Shown here: piece after piece, positions 9,056 through 18,278 of the stretch
Numbering within the stretch: position 1 is the stretch's first letter
Layout: each line of letters starts with the position of its first letter
Assembly (NCBI RefSeq): GCF_028553805.1
Contig: NZ_CP067140.1
Location: forward strand, 992,001-1,056,000
Origin: Paracoccus saliphilus
GTDB lineage: Bacteria; Pseudomonadota; Alphaproteobacteria; Rhodobacterales; Rhodobacteraceae
Reading direction: 5' to 3'
Length of the DNA stretch: 64,000 bases
Notes under the pieces: generated by a model
Databases searched by the model: none
What the model saw: the letters and a program-made list of their open reading frames with translations, nothing else
What the model was told of the DNA's origin: nothing
Position numbers and translations under genes: made by a program

Positions 9056-10186
9056 TCACAATGGCGGAATATCGCCCCCCGCCCGCATCGCATGGAATTC
9101 GGCGACGAAATCATTCAGCCGCCCCTCGGCGATGGCATCGCGCAGCCCTGCCATGAGTTCCTGATAATAATGCAGGTTGTGCCAGGTCAAAAGCATGCCT
9201 GAAATCATCTCGCCTGCCCGGAACACGTGATGCAGATAGGCGCGTGAATAGCTGCGGCAGGCCGGGCATGAGCAATCTTCGTCAAGGGGGCGCGGATCGT
9301 CCTGGTGCCGCGCATTCTTGATGTTGATCTGCCCGCGCCGGGTCCAGGCCTGGCCGGTCCGGCCCGAGCGTGAAGGCAGCACGCAGTCCATCATGTCGAC
9401 GCCGCGCTGAACCGCGCCGACGATATCGTCGGGCTTGCCAACCCCCATCAGGTAGCGGGGCTTGTCCTCTGGCAGGAAGTCGGGGGCATAATCGAGCACA
9501 CCGAACATCGCCTCCTGCCCCTCGCCGACTGCCAATCCGCCGATGGCATAGCCGTCGAAACCGATTCCGGTCAGGGCCCGTGCCGATTCCTCGCGCAATT
9601 CACGGGTCACGCCGCCCTGCATGATGCCGAAGAGCGCATGACCCGGGCGGTCTCCGAAAGCGTCGCGGGACCGTTGCGCCCAACGCATCGACAGGCGCAT
9701 GGATCGGGCCACGTCTTCGTCGGTGGCGGGCAGGGCGGGGCATTCGTCGAAGGCCATCACGATATCCGAGCCCAGAAGTTTCTGGATTTCCATGCTGCGC
9801 TCGGGTGTGAGCTCGTGGCGCGAGCCGTCGATATGACTGGAGAAGGTGACGCCGTCCTCGGTCAGTTTGCGCAGCGGGCCGAGGCTCATGACCTGGAACC
9901 CGCCCGAGTCGGTGAGGATCGGCCGCTGCCAGTTCATGAAATCATGCAGCCCGCCCAAGCGCGCGACCCGTTCGGCACCGGGCCGCAGCATCAGGTGATA
10001 GGTATTGCCCAGCAAGATGTCTGCCCCGGCCTCGCGCACCGATTCCGGGAGCATCGCCTTGACGGTCGCGGCAGTGCCCACCGGCATGAAGGCCGGGGTG
10101 CGGATCTCTCCTCGCGGGGTGCGGATGACACCCTGGCGCGCTTCACCATCGCGGGCGTTCAGGGAAAAGGAAAAACGGTTGGGCAT
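9056..10186 (-). CDS. tgt: tRNA-guanine(34) transglycosylase (queuine tRNA-ribosyltransferase)
   Basis: It exchanges guanine-34 for preQ1 in the wobble position of Asn, Asp, His and Tyr tRNAs. The 376-residue TIM-barrel protein shows TDSGGFQ, the substrate pocket AIGGLAVGE, and the [12 protein letters not shown] segment holding the catalytic Asp. The C-terminal zinc site is [11 protein letters not shown] followed by the histidine of YLHH. Length is normal. The other queuosine genes are not in the window. It is divergent from the sufT-like gene across a 127-base gap. Confidence 0.97.
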   Translation of the reverse strand: MPNRFSFSLNARDGEARQGVIRTPRGEIRTPAFMPVGTAATVKAMLPESVREAGADILLGNTYHLMLRPGAERVARLGGLHDFMNWQRPILTDSGGFQVMSLGPLRKLTEDGVTFSSHIDGSRHELTPERSMEIQKLLGSDIVMAFDECPALPATDEDVARSMRLSMRWAQRSRDAFGDRPGHALFGIMQGGVTRELREESARALTGIGFDGYAIGGLAVGEGQEAMFGVLDYAPDFLPEDKPRYLMGVGKPDDIVGAVQRGVDMMDCVLPSRSGRTGQAWTRRGQINIKNARHQDDPRPLDEDCSCPACRSYSRAYLHHVFRAGEMISGMLLTWHNLHYYQELMAGLRDAIAEGRLNDFVAEFHAMRAGGDIPPL

Positions 10187-10282
10187 GATCGGGTCTGCTA
10201 TGGCTGGAACCGCTCGCCCATATCGGGTTTGGCCTGTGAAGGCAATCTGGTCCGGGCTGGACCCATGGCACCTCTTGCCCTA

Positions 10283-10288
10283 TATAAT
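10283..10288 (+). promoter_or_regulatory. Perfect TATAAT -10 box upstream of the sufT-like gene
   Basis: The hexamer TATAAT lies 25 bases before the start codon at 10314, in the divergent gap with tgt. The best -35 is TGGACC (10258-10263, four of six matches, 19-base spacing), so the promoter call rests mainly on the perfect -10. Confidence 0.4.
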
Positions 10289-10313
10289 CGAGTGAAATGG
10301 ACAGGAACGAGTT

Positions 10314-10670
10314 ATGACCGAACCTATGATGGAAGGGGCTCCGCTGATCGCGCCCTCAAGCACCGATCACCCGCTCTACGAATCCGTGGTCGAGGCGTGC
10401 AAGTCCGTATATGACCCGGAAATCCCGGTGAATATCTATGACCTGGGCTTGATCTATACCATCGACATCAACGATGCGAACGAGATCCGGGTGACCATGA
10501 CACTGACCGCGCCCGGCTGTCCTGTGGCGGGGGAGATGCCCGGATGGGTTGCAGATGCGGTTGAACTTCTGCCGGGCGTCAAGCAGGTCGATGTCGAGAT
10601 GACCTTTCAGCCGCAATGGGGCATGGACATGATGTCGGATGAGGCGCGGCTGGAACTGGGCTTCATGTAG
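10314..10670 (+). CDS. sufT: SufT / MIP18-family Fe-S assembly protein (DUF59)
   Basis: This is a 118-residue member of the DUF59/MIP18 family, which helps mature Fe-S proteins together with the SUF machinery. The family core is clear: SVYDPEIPVNIYDLGLIY near residue 30-47, then the TLTAPGCPVAGEMP segment with the conserved Cys. The C-terminus has QPQWGMDMMSDEARLELG, typical of the SufT subgroup. AGGAACGAG precedes the ATG. A HesB/IscA-type gene follows in the same direction 176 bases later, supporting an Fe-S role, although a dispersed repeat separates them. Confidence 0.9.
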   Translation: MTEPMMEGAPLIAPSSTDHPLYESVVEACKSVYDPEIPVNIYDLGLIYTIDINDANEIRVTMTLTAPGCPVAGEMPGWVADAVELLPGVKQVDVEMTFQPQWGMDMMSDEARLELGFM

Positions 10671-10694
10671 GATGCCGCGTTGCCGCCTTTGGGC

Positions 10695-10768
10695 GGCGAT
10701 GGCGGGGGCTGTCTGCCCCCGGGCGCCCGAGGGGCGCCTCCCCCGAGGATATTTTCCTGAAGAAGAAG
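10695..10768 (+). repeat. Dispersed 3'-end hairpin repeat, copy A
   Basis: This copy of a repeat found eight times in the window starts 24 bases after the sufT stop. It has two GC hairpins: GGGGG/CCCCC at 10704-10720, and GGCGCCC-GAG-GGGCGCC at about 10722-10738. The common 3' end GAGGATATTTTCCTGAAGAAGAAG follows, split here as a hairpin tail, GATATTTT, and TGAAGAAGAAG. Confidence 0.75.
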
Positions 10769-10846
10769 TAGCCAGAGCCGGTGACACCTTGAGACAAGGC
10801 GGCCAAGCCCTTATCTTCTAGGGCAGTGAGACAGGAAGGTTCGATC

Positions 10847-11218
10847 ATGTTTGGGATTCCGGGCGCATCGCCAGTCAAGATGACCCCCGCGGCCGAGCGG
10901 CAGATTGCCAAGCTTATGGCGGGCAAGCAGGCCTATGGGCTGCGCATCGGGCTGAAAAAGGGCGGTTGTGCGGGGATGGAATACACGATGGAACTGGCCG
11001 AGACGCCCGACAGTAACGAAGAGATCGTCGAACAGGGCGAGGCGCGTGTGATGATCGCGCCGATGGCGCAGATGTTCCTGTTCGGGACCGAGATCGATTA
11101 CGAGACCGGGCTGCTGGAATCCGGCTTCCGGTTCCGCAACCCAAATGTCACCGATAGCTGTGGCTGCGGTGAATCGGTGCGGTTCGAGCCGCTGGAAGGC
11201 AGCCGCGCCGAGACATGA
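10847..11218 (+). CDS. HesB/IscA-family iron-sulfur cluster carrier (SufA-like)
   Basis: This is an A-type carrier that receives and hands on Fe-S clusters. The 123-residue protein has the three invariant cysteines: C41 in KGGCAGMEY, and C105 and C107 in DSCGCGES. Length is slightly above 110 because of an N-terminal lead MFGIPGASPVK. The start at 10847 fits the upstream GGAAGG. The neighbouring sufT-like gene supports the role. Whether it is SufA, IscA or ErpA cannot be decided here. Confidence 0.92.
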   Translation: MFGIPGASPVKMTPAAERQIAKLMAGKQAYGLRIGLKKGGCAGMEYTMELAETPDSNEEIVEQGEARVMIAPMAQMFLFGTEIDYETGLLESGFRFRNPNVTDSCGCGESVRFEPLEGSRAET

Positions 11219-11314
11219 TCCTGCTCGGCCTGGGCTCTGGTTGCGGCGCTATCATCATTGCACCCCGGTGGCATTGCCCTTAATCCGTGACGTGAAACGG
11301 ATAGGAGGATAGCA

Positions 11315-12064
11315 ATGGCACCGCGCAAACTGGCCGCCGGAAACTGGAAGATGAATGGCGATCTGGCCGCGCTGGCCGAGATAGACCTATTGCGCGAAGC
11401 TTATCCTGATCCGGGTTGCGAGGTGCTGATCTGCCCTCCGGCTTTGCTGGTTCACCCGATGAAAGAGCGTGTGGGGGCCCATAAGATGACAGTGGGCGGG
11501 CAGGATTGCCATGCTAATGCGTCGGGGGCGCATACCGGGGATATCTCGGCCGTGCAGTTGAAGGATGCGGGCGCGGCTTACGTGATCCTCGGCCATTCCG
11601 AGCGCCGCGCCGATCATGGCGAGACGGATGCCGATGTGGCGGCCAAGGCCGCGGCGGCGCATGGCGCGGGACTGATCGCGATCATCTGCGTGGGCGAAAC
11701 CGAAGCGCAGCGCGATGCGGACGAAACGCTTGCCGTGATCGGCGCACAGCTTGCCGGATCGCTGCCCGACGGGGCGAGCGCCGCCAATACCGTCATTGCC
11801 TATGAGCCCGTCTGGGCGATCGGAACGGGCCGGACCCCAACAAACGAGCAGATTGCCGAGGTCCACGCCTTCATGCGAGAGCAATTGCAGGGGCGTGTCA
11901 GCGATGCGGGCGATGTGGCGCTGCTTTATGGGGGGAGCGTCAAGCCCGGAAATGCCACCGAGATCTTTGCCATTGCGCATGTCGACGGGGCACTGGTCGG
12001 CGGCGCCAGCCTGAAGGCCGCGGATTTCGGAGGCATCATCTCGGCGTTGGAGGCGGCCGGTTAG
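11315..12064 (+). CDS. tpiA: Triose-phosphate isomerase
   Basis: It interconverts dihydroxyacetone phosphate and glyceraldehyde 3-phosphate in central carbon metabolism. The 249-residue TIM barrel has all catalytic residues: K12 in NWKMNG, H94 in GHSERR and E164 in [10 protein letters not shown]. The phosphate-binding GGSVKPGN and GGASL segments are near the C-terminus. TAGGAGGATAG precedes the ATG, a strong ribosome site. It appears monocistronic. Confidence 0.97.
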   Translation: MAPRKLAAGNWKMNGDLAALAEIDLLREAYPDPGCEVLICPPALLVHPMKERVGAHKMTVGGQDCHANASGAHTGDISAVQLKDAGAAYVILGHSERRADHGETDADVAAKAAAAHGAGLIAIICVGETEAQRDADETLAVIGAQLAGSLPDGASAANTVIAYEPVWAIGTGRTPTNEQIAEVHAFMREQLQGRVSDAGDVALLYGGSVKPGNATEIFAIAHVDGALVGGASLKAADFGGIISALEAAG

Positions 12065-12191
12065 GCGGGCTTTTCCAGCGCTCGCTCAGGGAAGGTGACC
12101 GGCGGGGGACAGGCGAGCCCTTTCCATCCGGCTCGCTTGGGCGTATGTCAGCGCTGTTGGTGGATGAACCGCCCAAGTCAGAAAGAGCCAA

Positions 12192-13373
12192 ATGAGCCAG
12201 CAAATTACCACGATCACCCGTACCGAGGATCTTGCCCGCTTTGTCGAGGCCGCGAAATCCGCCCCATATGTCACCGTCGATACCGAATTCCTGCGTGAAC
12301 GGACCTATTGGTCGAAACTCTGCCTGATCCAGCTGGCCATTCCGCCCGCTTCGACCGCAAAGGAGCCGGGGGGCGAGGCCGTTCTGGTCGATCCCCTGGC
12401 CGAGGGGCTGTCGCTGGAACCGCTTTATGACCTGTTCCGCCACAAATCCACGGTGAAGGTGTTCCACGCCGCGCGTCAGGACCTGGAAATCTTCTTCCAC
12501 GATGCAAAGCTGTTTCCCGAACCGCTTTTCGACACGCAGGTCGCGGCCATGGTCTGCGGCTTTGGCGAGCAGGTCGGATATGAGACGCTGGTGCGCAAGA
12601 TCGCCCGCGCCAGCCTGGACAAATCCTCGCGATTCACTGACTGGTCGCGCAGGCCGTTATCGGATGCGCAGAAATCCTATGCCCTGGCCGATGTGACCCA
12701 TTTGCGGGTCATCTACGAATTCCTGTCCGGAGAGCTTGCCCGGAACAACCGGGAAAGCTGGCTGGCCGAGGAGATAGCGGTTCTCGAAGATCCCGAAACT
12801 TATATCACCCGCCCGGAAGATGCCTGGCTGAAAGTTCGCACGCGGACCAACTCGCCACGTTTCCTGGCGCTTTTGCGCGAGTTGGCCCGGTTCCGCGAAA
12901 CCTACGCGCAAGAACGCAACATTCCCCGGTCGCGCGTCTTCAAGGACGACGCGATGATCGAGCTGGCCTCGACCAAGCCGGCCAGTGAAAGCGATCTGGG
13001 GCGGTCCCGGCTCTTGCTGCGCGAGGCGCGCAGGGGCGATATCGCGGCGGGAATTTTGGCGGCAGTGAAGGCGGGGCTGGAGGCGCGCGAGTTGCCACAG
13101 CCCAAGAAGGAAGCACCGGGCAAGCCGGGAAATGCGGCGCTGTCCGATCTTCTGCGCGTGCTTCTGAAGGCCAAGGCGGACGAGGCGGGGGTTGCGCCCA
13201 AGCTGATCGCGTCTTCCTCGGAGCTCGATGCGATTGCGACCGGAGAGCGTGACCTGCCTGCGTTGAAGGGCTGGCGGGCAGATGTTTTCGGACAGGATGC
13301 ATTGCGGCTGGCCTCGGGTGAAATCGCTCTGTCTGCCGGTGATGGCCTGGTTCGTGTTGTCCCTGCGGGCTGA
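12192..13373 (+). CDS. rnd: Ribonuclease D
   Basis: This is a 3'-5' exoribonuclease that trims tRNA precursors and other structured RNAs. The 393-residue protein has the DEDDy exonuclease core: D30 and E32 in VDTEFLRERTYW, then the FHAARQDLEIF segment, and YALADVTHL. An HRDC-like helical region follows (SPRFLALLRELARFRE, VFKDDAMIELA). The length fits the family. The start codon lies after AAAGAGCCAA, a weak ribosome site. The tandem-GNAT gene begins four bases after the stop. Confidence 0.95.
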   Translation: MSQQITTITRTEDLARFVEAAKSAPYVTVDTEFLRERTYWSKLCLIQLAIPPASTAKEPGGEAVLVDPLAEGLSLEPLYDLFRHKSTVKVFHAARQDLEIFFHDAKLFPEPLFDTQVAAMVCGFGEQVGYETLVRKIARASLDKSSRFTDWSRRPLSDAQKSYALADVTHLRVIYEFLSGELARNNRESWLAEEIAVLEDPETYITRPEDAWLKVRTRTNSPRFLALLRELARFRETYAQERNIPRSRVFKDDAMIELASTKPASESDLGRSRLLLREARRGDIAAGILAAVKAGLEARELPQPKKEAPGKPGNAALSDLLRVLLKAKADEAGVAPKLIASSSELDAIATGERDLPALKGWRADVFGQDALRLASGEIALSAGDGLVRVVPAG

Positions 13374-13377
13374 CGCC

Positions 13378-14355
13378 ATGCATGGACGGATCAGCCTCAG
13401 CCGCGCCTTTCCCGAAGATTGCGACGCCATTGTCGAGGCGATGCAAAATCCCGAGATGGGCCGTTGGCTGACCTCGATCCCGCAGCCCTATGGGTTGAAT
13501 GATGCAGCCCAGTTCGTTGCCGAGGCAGGTGCGGACGAATATGCGATTCGCGTTGACGGTCAGATGGCGGGTATGCTGCGGGTCGCCGACAGTTTCGGCA
13601 TCTGGGTCGCATCGCGTTTTCAGCGTCAGGGGGTCGCACTGCGGGCCGCCGTGCTGGGGCTCAGCCGCTGCTTTTTGGCCGGGGCGGACGGGATCGATGC
13701 GGTTTATCTGAACGGCAATCATCGCTCGGAAATGCTGTTGTCGCGGTTGGGGTTTCGCGCGAAGGGACAGGTCACCGCCTGGTCGCGCGCCTTGGCGAAG
13801 GAGCTGCCCGCCACATCGCTGCATCTGACGCGAGCGGATTTTGCCGCGCGGCATGGTATTGCGCTGAATACCCCGCATCTGCGGATTTCCGGCTTCCGGC
13901 CGAGTGACCTGATCGACCTGCACCGCATCGTGACGCGCCCCGAGGTTTGCCGGATGTTGTTGCGCTTTGCCCCAGACATGACCGTGGATGACGTTGCGCC
14001 GATCTTTACTGCAGAGTCGTTGGTGCCCCCTATGCGCCTGGTGATCCGTCACAAGGGGCAGGTTGCAGGGGCGGTCGGGATATTGCCGGGCGATCCGCCT
14101 TCGATCAATTATTTTCTCGACCCGTCCTTGGCGGGAATGGGGTTGGGGCAAGAGGCCGCGAGCGCATTCATGAATGAATATCTGCTGCGCTTCGATCCAC
14201 CGGAATTGCAGGCAGAGGTGTTCGATGACAATCCGGCATCCGCCAGGATCCTGCGCAATCTGGGATTTCAGCGAGTCGAGGACATATCCTGCCCTTCGCT
14301 TGGCCGCGAGGCTGCGGCGCCTGCCGGAATCTATCGCTGGCGGCGTAGCCATTGA
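13378..14355 (+). CDS. Tandem GNAT-domain acetyltransferase
   Basis: This 325-residue protein is made of two GNAT-like acyltransferase domains. The first spans about residues 1-150, with RFQRQGVALRAAV in the acetyl-CoA binding position and VYLNGNHRSEMLLSRLGF. The second spans about 160-325, with SLAGMGLGQEAASAF and FDDNPASARILRNLGFQRVE. The acetyl-CoA loop of the first copy is poorer (RQGVAL) than that of the second. The start at 13378, four bases after rnd, is preferred over an upstream in-frame ATG at 13282 that lies inside rnd. The substrate is unknown, and the coupling to rnd is the only functional hint. Confidence 0.85.
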   Translation: MHGRISLSRAFPEDCDAIVEAMQNPEMGRWLTSIPQPYGLNDAAQFVAEAGADEYAIRVDGQMAGMLRVADSFGIWVASRFQRQGVALRAAVLGLSRCFLAGADGIDAVYLNGNHRSEMLLSRLGFRAKGQVTAWSRALAKELPATSLHLTRADFAARHGIALNTPHLRISGFRPSDLIDLHRIVTRPEVCRMLLRFAPDMTVDDVAPIFTAESLVPPMRLVIRHKGQVAGAVGILPGDPPSINYFLDPSLAGMGLGQEAASAFMNEYLLRFDPPELQAEVFDDNPASARILRNLGFQRVEDISCPSLGREAAAPAGIYRWRRSH

Positions 14356-14372
14356 TCCCATGGGGCAGGCGG

Positions 14373-14972
14373 CTACGGCTTGCCGGGTTCGGGTACGGGC
14401 GACGGGTACAGGATCTGTCCGCCACGAATGACCGGTGTGAATTTCGTTTCGGCCAGGTCGAAGCGCCGCGGTCCGATGCCGATCGGCCCCTCTGAAACCA
14501 GGCAGCCAAGCGCCCGGGTCACATCGTCAAGATCGGATTTCAGTGGCAAAAGCAACATGCTCCCGCTTATTACGGGGCATCCTTGGGCAGATCGGGAACG
14601 GAGTTTCATCTCTACGATCTGGGGGGCCCGGAACACGGTTTCCGTTACCTTGCACATTCGTTTGCGCGAAGCCTGGTTGATCACTGAGCAAAGCGGCATG
14701 CCGCGCAGTTCCATTCCCATCAGGTCGATCAGATGTTGCCCGACCAGCCGGAAGCGCGCCATTTCCGGTGCCAGCCGCTCGACAAGAAAGGCGTAGTCGA
14801 GCACTTTGGATATGGCGTCTGCCGTGACATCCGCACGCAGGGGAATCGATTCGTTTTGGCGCAGACCCTGCCAGTATTCGCGCATCTCTGTCATGATGCA
14901 CCCGGCACTGGGACGCTTGGAATCCACGATATACAGGACGTTGCCGGTTCGCGTGGTGCGATGTGTATTCAT
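14373..14972 (-). CDS. PAS_5-type PAS-domain protein
   Basis: This is a roughly 199-residue soluble protein resembling the PAS_5 (formerly DUF1457) family common in Rhodobacterales. The PAS-like core includes MREYWQGLRQNESIPLRADV, FLVERLAPEMARFRLVGQHL and MELRGMPL. No output domain is attached, so it is a stand-alone sensor-like protein of unknown signal. The start is uncertain: the ATG at 14972 is used, while a GTG at 15002 in frame would add ten residues. Neither has a good ribosome site. It converges on the tandem-GNAT gene, with 17 bases between the stops. Confidence 0.75.
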   Translation of the reverse strand: MNTHRTTRTGNVLYIVDSKRPSAGCIMTEMREYWQGLRQNESIPLRADVTADAISKVLDYAFLVERLAPEMARFRLVGQHLIDLMGMELRGMPLCSVINQASRKRMCKVTETVFRAPQIVEMKLRSRSAQGCPVISGSMLLLPLKSDLDDVTRALGCLVSEGPIGIGPRRFDLAETKFTPVIRGGQILYPSPVPEPGKP

Positions 14973-15213
14973 CTGTGTTTTCACGTCGAACCTGTCCGAC
15001 ACGTCGCGATTTTCTTGATATACGGGCGGCCCGATGTCGCGTGCCGTGTTCCGCAGTTAGGCGGTCAGGTTATGTCCATGATCTGCCTCTGCCGAGTCAT
15101 TTCTCAACAAAAGGTTAAGGTCTGGTCCGGAACTGTCTGCCCTGTTCCGGGCTTGACCCCTCGCGGGCGCTGGTCCATCCCATCCTCGAAGCTGGCTACA
15201 AGGGAAAACGCTG

Positions 15214-15846
15214 ATGGACCGTACCGGGTTGCTGATCATCCTGTCATCGCCTTCCGGCGCGGGGAAATCCACGCTTGCGCGGCGTTTGATGAATTGGGAC
15301 CCTGCGCTCGGCTTTTCCGTTTCGGCTACGACACGCCCCCCGCGCGCGGGCGAGGTGGACGGGCAGCACTATTATTTCACCTCGCCGGACGAGTTTCGCG
15401 CCATGGTCGAGTCGGACCAGATGCTGGAACATGCCGAGGTGTTCGGCAATTTCTATGGCAGCCCGCGTGGACCGGTCGAAACTGCCATGCGCGAAGGGCG
15501 CGATACGCTTTTCGACGTGGATTGGCAGGGCGGGCAGCAGATCCGGGCTTCGGCGCTTGGCGGGCATGTGATCTCGATCTTCGTGCTGCCGCCCTCCCTG
15601 TCCGAGCTGGAGCGGCGGCTTCGCGCCCGGGGGCAGGACAGCGACGAGGTGATCGAGGGGCGGATGGAGAAAAGCCGGGCCGAGATCAGCCATTGGGCCG
15701 AATACGACTATGTGCTGGTCAATGACGATCTGGACGAGACAGAAATCCGCCTGCGCGCCATCCTCACCGCCGAGCGTCTGCGCCGCGACCGGATGGGCGG
15801 GCTGGGGGCGTTCGTCAAAGGGCTGATGGAGGAGGATCGCCGATGA
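15214..15846 (+). CDS. gmk: Guanylate kinase
   Basis: It phosphorylates GMP and dGMP to the diphosphates using ATP. The 210-residue protein begins with the P-loop [10 protein letters not shown] (residues 11-20), followed by [21 protein letters not shown], which is the GMP-binding region, and [11 protein letters not shown]. Length is normal. ATGA overlap couples it to the gamma-carbonic anhydrase gene, and that gene in turn to a histidine kinase. The 241-base upstream gap shows AT-rich stretches, but I cannot place a promoter firmly. Confidence 0.96.
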   Translation: MDRTGLLIILSSPSGAGKSTLARRLMNWDPALGFSVSATTRPPRAGEVDGQHYYFTSPDEFRAMVESDQMLEHAEVFGNFYGSPRGPVETAMREGRDTLFDVDWQGGQQIRASALGGHVISIFVLPPSLSELERRLRARGQDSDEVIEGRMEKSRAEISHWAEYDYVLVNDDLDETEIRLRAILTAERLRRDRMGGLGAFVKGLMEEDRR

Positions 15847-16364
15847 TCTGGGAACTGGACGGTGTTGCCCCGCACTTGGCCGAAAATGCCTGGGCCGCCC
15901 CGGATGCGCAGCTGATGGGGCGCGTGGTGCTGGAAGAGGGCGCCTCGGTCTGGTGGGGCGCGGTGCTGCGCGGCGATAACGAGGAAATTCGTGTGGGGCG
16001 GGGGAGCAATGTGCAGGATCTTTGCGTGCTGCATACCGATCCCGGTTTCCCCTTGTTGATCGGGCCCGATTGCACGATCGGTCACCGGGCGATCCTGCAT
16101 GGCTGCGAGATCGGAGAGGGGGCGCTGATCGGCATGGGGGCCACCATCCTGAATGGCGCGAAGATCGGGGCAGGGGCATTGATCGGTGCCGGTGCGCTGA
16201 TTGCCGAGGGCAAGGAAATTCCGCCCGGTGCCCTGGTCATGGGGGCACCCGGCAAGGTCGTGCGGATGCTGGACGACAAGGCGCAAGAGGCGTTGCGCGC
16301 CACTGCGGCACGCTATCGTGACAATGCGAAACGGTATCGCGCAGGGTTGCGGCGCGTCGAATGA
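15843..16364 (+). CDS. Gamma-carbonic anhydrase family protein (YrdA/CaiE-like)
   Basis: This is a 173-residue left-handed beta-helix protein of the gamma-CA family. Hexapeptide repeats run from about residue 20 to 140 ([51 protein letters not shown]). Metal-ligand histidines are expected at the [11 protein letters not shown] positions. A C-terminal helix follows ([19 protein letters not shown]). True carbonic anhydrase activity is not certain for this subgroup. It overlaps gmk and the kinase gene by ATGA on both sides. Confidence 0.92.
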   Translation: MIWELDGVAPHLAENAWAAPDAQLMGRVVLEEGASVWWGAVLRGDNEEIRVGRGSNVQDLCVLHTDPGFPLLIGPDCTIGHRAILHGCEIGEGALIGMGATILNGAKIGAGALIGAGALIAEGKEIPPGALVMGAPGKVVRMLDDKAQEALRATAARYRDNAKRYRAGLRRVE

Positions 16365-17470
16365 ATGCCGAGACGCAAAGACGCGTGGCCGCGCTGCTCG
16401 ATGGCATTCCCATCGCCATGATGGCGGTGGATGGCAGCGCCCGGATGATCGGTGCAAACAAATTCGCCGAGGCGCTGTTCGGATCGGGCCTCCTGGATCG
16501 GCCCTTCGTCACCGTCGTTCGCCATCCCGCAGTGGTGCAGGCGGTGGATTGGGTGTTGTGGCCGGGCGGGCATGACGCTCCCCCGCCCGATCCCACCTTG
16601 CCCACGCCTCCCGACGGAACCGCGACCTTGCGCGCCAGCCTCGCCGCCGATGGCCGCGATATTGCCGCCGAAGTGACCGTTTCGCCGCTTCCGGCGGGGA
16701 TCGGGCGGGGGGCGCTGATTGCCATCCTCGATCAGTCCGTCGCGGAGGAGGCCGAACAGATGCGCCGCGATTTCGTGGCCAATGTCAGCCACGAGCTGCG
16801 CACGCCCCTGACCGCGATGATCGGCTTTATCGAGACGCTGCGCGGCCCGGCCCGCGACGATGCCAAGGCCCGCGACCGTTTCCTCGATATCATGGAGCGC
16901 GAGGCGAACCGGATGAACCGTCTGGTCCATGACCTGCTGTCGCTCAGCCGTGTGCAATCCGACGAACGCCGCCGGCCCTCGGCCGAGCTCGATTTGCCAG
17001 GGCTGTTGCGCAGTGTTCTGGCGACCATGCAGCACAGTGCCGATGAGGCTGGTGTGATGTTCGAAACCCAAGGGTTGGACATCGACCTCAGCCTGCCCGG
17101 AGATGCCGACCAGCTGGTGCAGGTGTTCCAGAACCTGATCGAGAATGCGATCAAATACGGCGCCTCGGGGGGGCGGGTCCATGTCGGGCTGCAGCGCATC
17201 GATCACGAGCCGCTTCTGCGTGGTCCGGGCTGGGCGATCCGGATCGAGGATTTCGGCGAGGGCATCGACGAGATGCATCTGCCTCGATTGACCGAACGCT
17301 TCTATCGCGTCGATACGCATCGCTCGCGCGCGCAGGGCGGCACCGGGCTGGGGCTCGCCATTGTCAAGCATATCGTCAACCGCCATCGTGGCCGGTTGCG
17401 CATCACCAGCCGCAAGGGCGCGGGCAGCCGCTTCACGGTCATCCTGCCCGAGACACTGCAACGGGGCTAA
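16361..17470 (+). CDS. PhoR-like sensor histidine kinase without membrane anchor
   Basis: This is a 369-residue histidine kinase. A PAS-like N-terminal domain (residues 1-125) is followed by a HisKA dimerisation domain with H144 in NVSHELRTPL. The HATPase_c domain carries the N box FQNLIENAIKYG, the G1 box IEDFGEGID, and the G2 box GGTGLGLAIVKHI. The order and N-terminus resemble PhoR, but no hydrophobic membrane segment is visible, and no phoB or pst gene is beside it. It is translationally coupled to the gamma-CA gene. A role in phosphate sensing is inferred from family resemblance only. Confidence 0.9.
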   Translation: MNAETQRRVAALLDGIPIAMMAVDGSARMIGANKFAEALFGSGLLDRPFVTVVRHPAVVQAVDWVLWPGGHDAPPPDPTLPTPPDGTATLRASLAADGRDIAAEVTVSPLPAGIGRGALIAILDQSVAEEAEQMRRDFVANVSHELRTPLTAMIGFIETLRGPARDDAKARDRFLDIMEREANRMNRLVHDLLSLSRVQSDERRRPSAELDLPGLLRSVLATMQHSADEAGVMFETQGLDIDLSLPGDADQLVQVFQNLIENAIKYGASGGRVHVGLQRIDHEPLLRGPGWAIRIEDFGEGIDEMHLPRLTERFYRVDTHRSRAQGGTGLGLAIVKHIVNRHRGRLRITSRKGAGSRFTVILPETLQRG

Positions 17471-17552
17471 AATGTCGCAATGCGGGCACGGCCCCTCGCC
17501 CTCGGGCAGTGCATGGCATATATACCCCAAGAACCTAAGACAGGAGAGCCGG

Positions 17553-18278
17553 ATGCCCGATCCCGATCCCGCAAAACTGGCTGCGTCACGTGCGGCAGTC
17601 GAACTGGTCCGCGATGGCATGCGCTTGGGGCTGGGCACCGGCTCGACCGCCAGTGTCATGGTCCGTGAACTGGCCGCGAAGGTGCAGGCCGAAGGGTTGG
17701 CATTGCGCTGTGCCGCTACCTCGCAGGCGACGGCCGATCTGGCGGAAAGCCTCGGGTTGCGGATAGAGGGCCTCGATCAGATCGGCTGGCTGGACCTGAC
17801 CATCGATGGCGCGGACGAGGTCGATCCCGATTTGAACCTCATCAAGGGCGGCGGTGCCGCGCATCTGCGTGAGAAAGTGGTCGCGATGGCCAGTGACCGG
17901 ATGGTGGTGATCGCCGATCCCGGCAAGGTGGTCGAACAGCTTGGAGCATTCGACCTGCCGGTCGAGGTGCTCGCCTTTGGTTTCGAGACAACGCGGGAGT
18001 TGATCCGCCGCGCATTGGAGGATCTTGAGCTGGCAGGGCGGCCGATCCGGCATCGCCTGCGTGATGGCGAGCCTGTCGTCACCGATGAGGGGAATTACAT
18101 TCTCGACCTGGCGCTGGAGGCCATTCCCGACGCGCCAGCCTTGGCCCGTGCGCTTTCCGCGATTCCGGGCGTCGTCGAGCACGGGCTGTTCCTGAACATC
18201 TGCCACCTTGCGATTATCGGGCGCGCCGATGGCAGCGTGGTGGAATTGCAGCGCGACGACGAGGAAGGGTCAGCCTGA
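17553..18278 (+). CDS. rpiA: Ribose-5-phosphate isomerase A
   Basis: It interconverts ribose 5-phosphate and ribulose 5-phosphate in the pentose phosphate pathway. The 241-residue protein has the phosphate-binding LGTGSTAS, the catalytic region DGADEVDPDLNLIKGGG with HLREKVVA, and the C-terminal HGLFLNICHLAIIG. The start at 17553 follows CAGGAGAG. The frame is open back to 17361, but that overlaps the kinase gene. gor overlaps the stop (TGATG), so NADPH-related sugar metabolism and glutathione reduction are co-expressed. Confidence 0.96.
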   Translation: MPDPDPAKLAASRAAVELVRDGMRLGLGTGSTASVMVRELAAKVQAEGLALRCAATSQATADLAESLGLRIEGLDQIGWLDLTIDGADEVDPDLNLIKGGGAAHLREKVVAMASDRMVVIADPGKVVEQLGAFDLPVEVLAFGFETTRELIRRALEDLELAGRPIRHRLRDGEPVVTDEGNYILDLALEAIPDAPALARALSAIPGVVEHGLFLNICHLAIIGRADGSVVELQRDDEEGSA

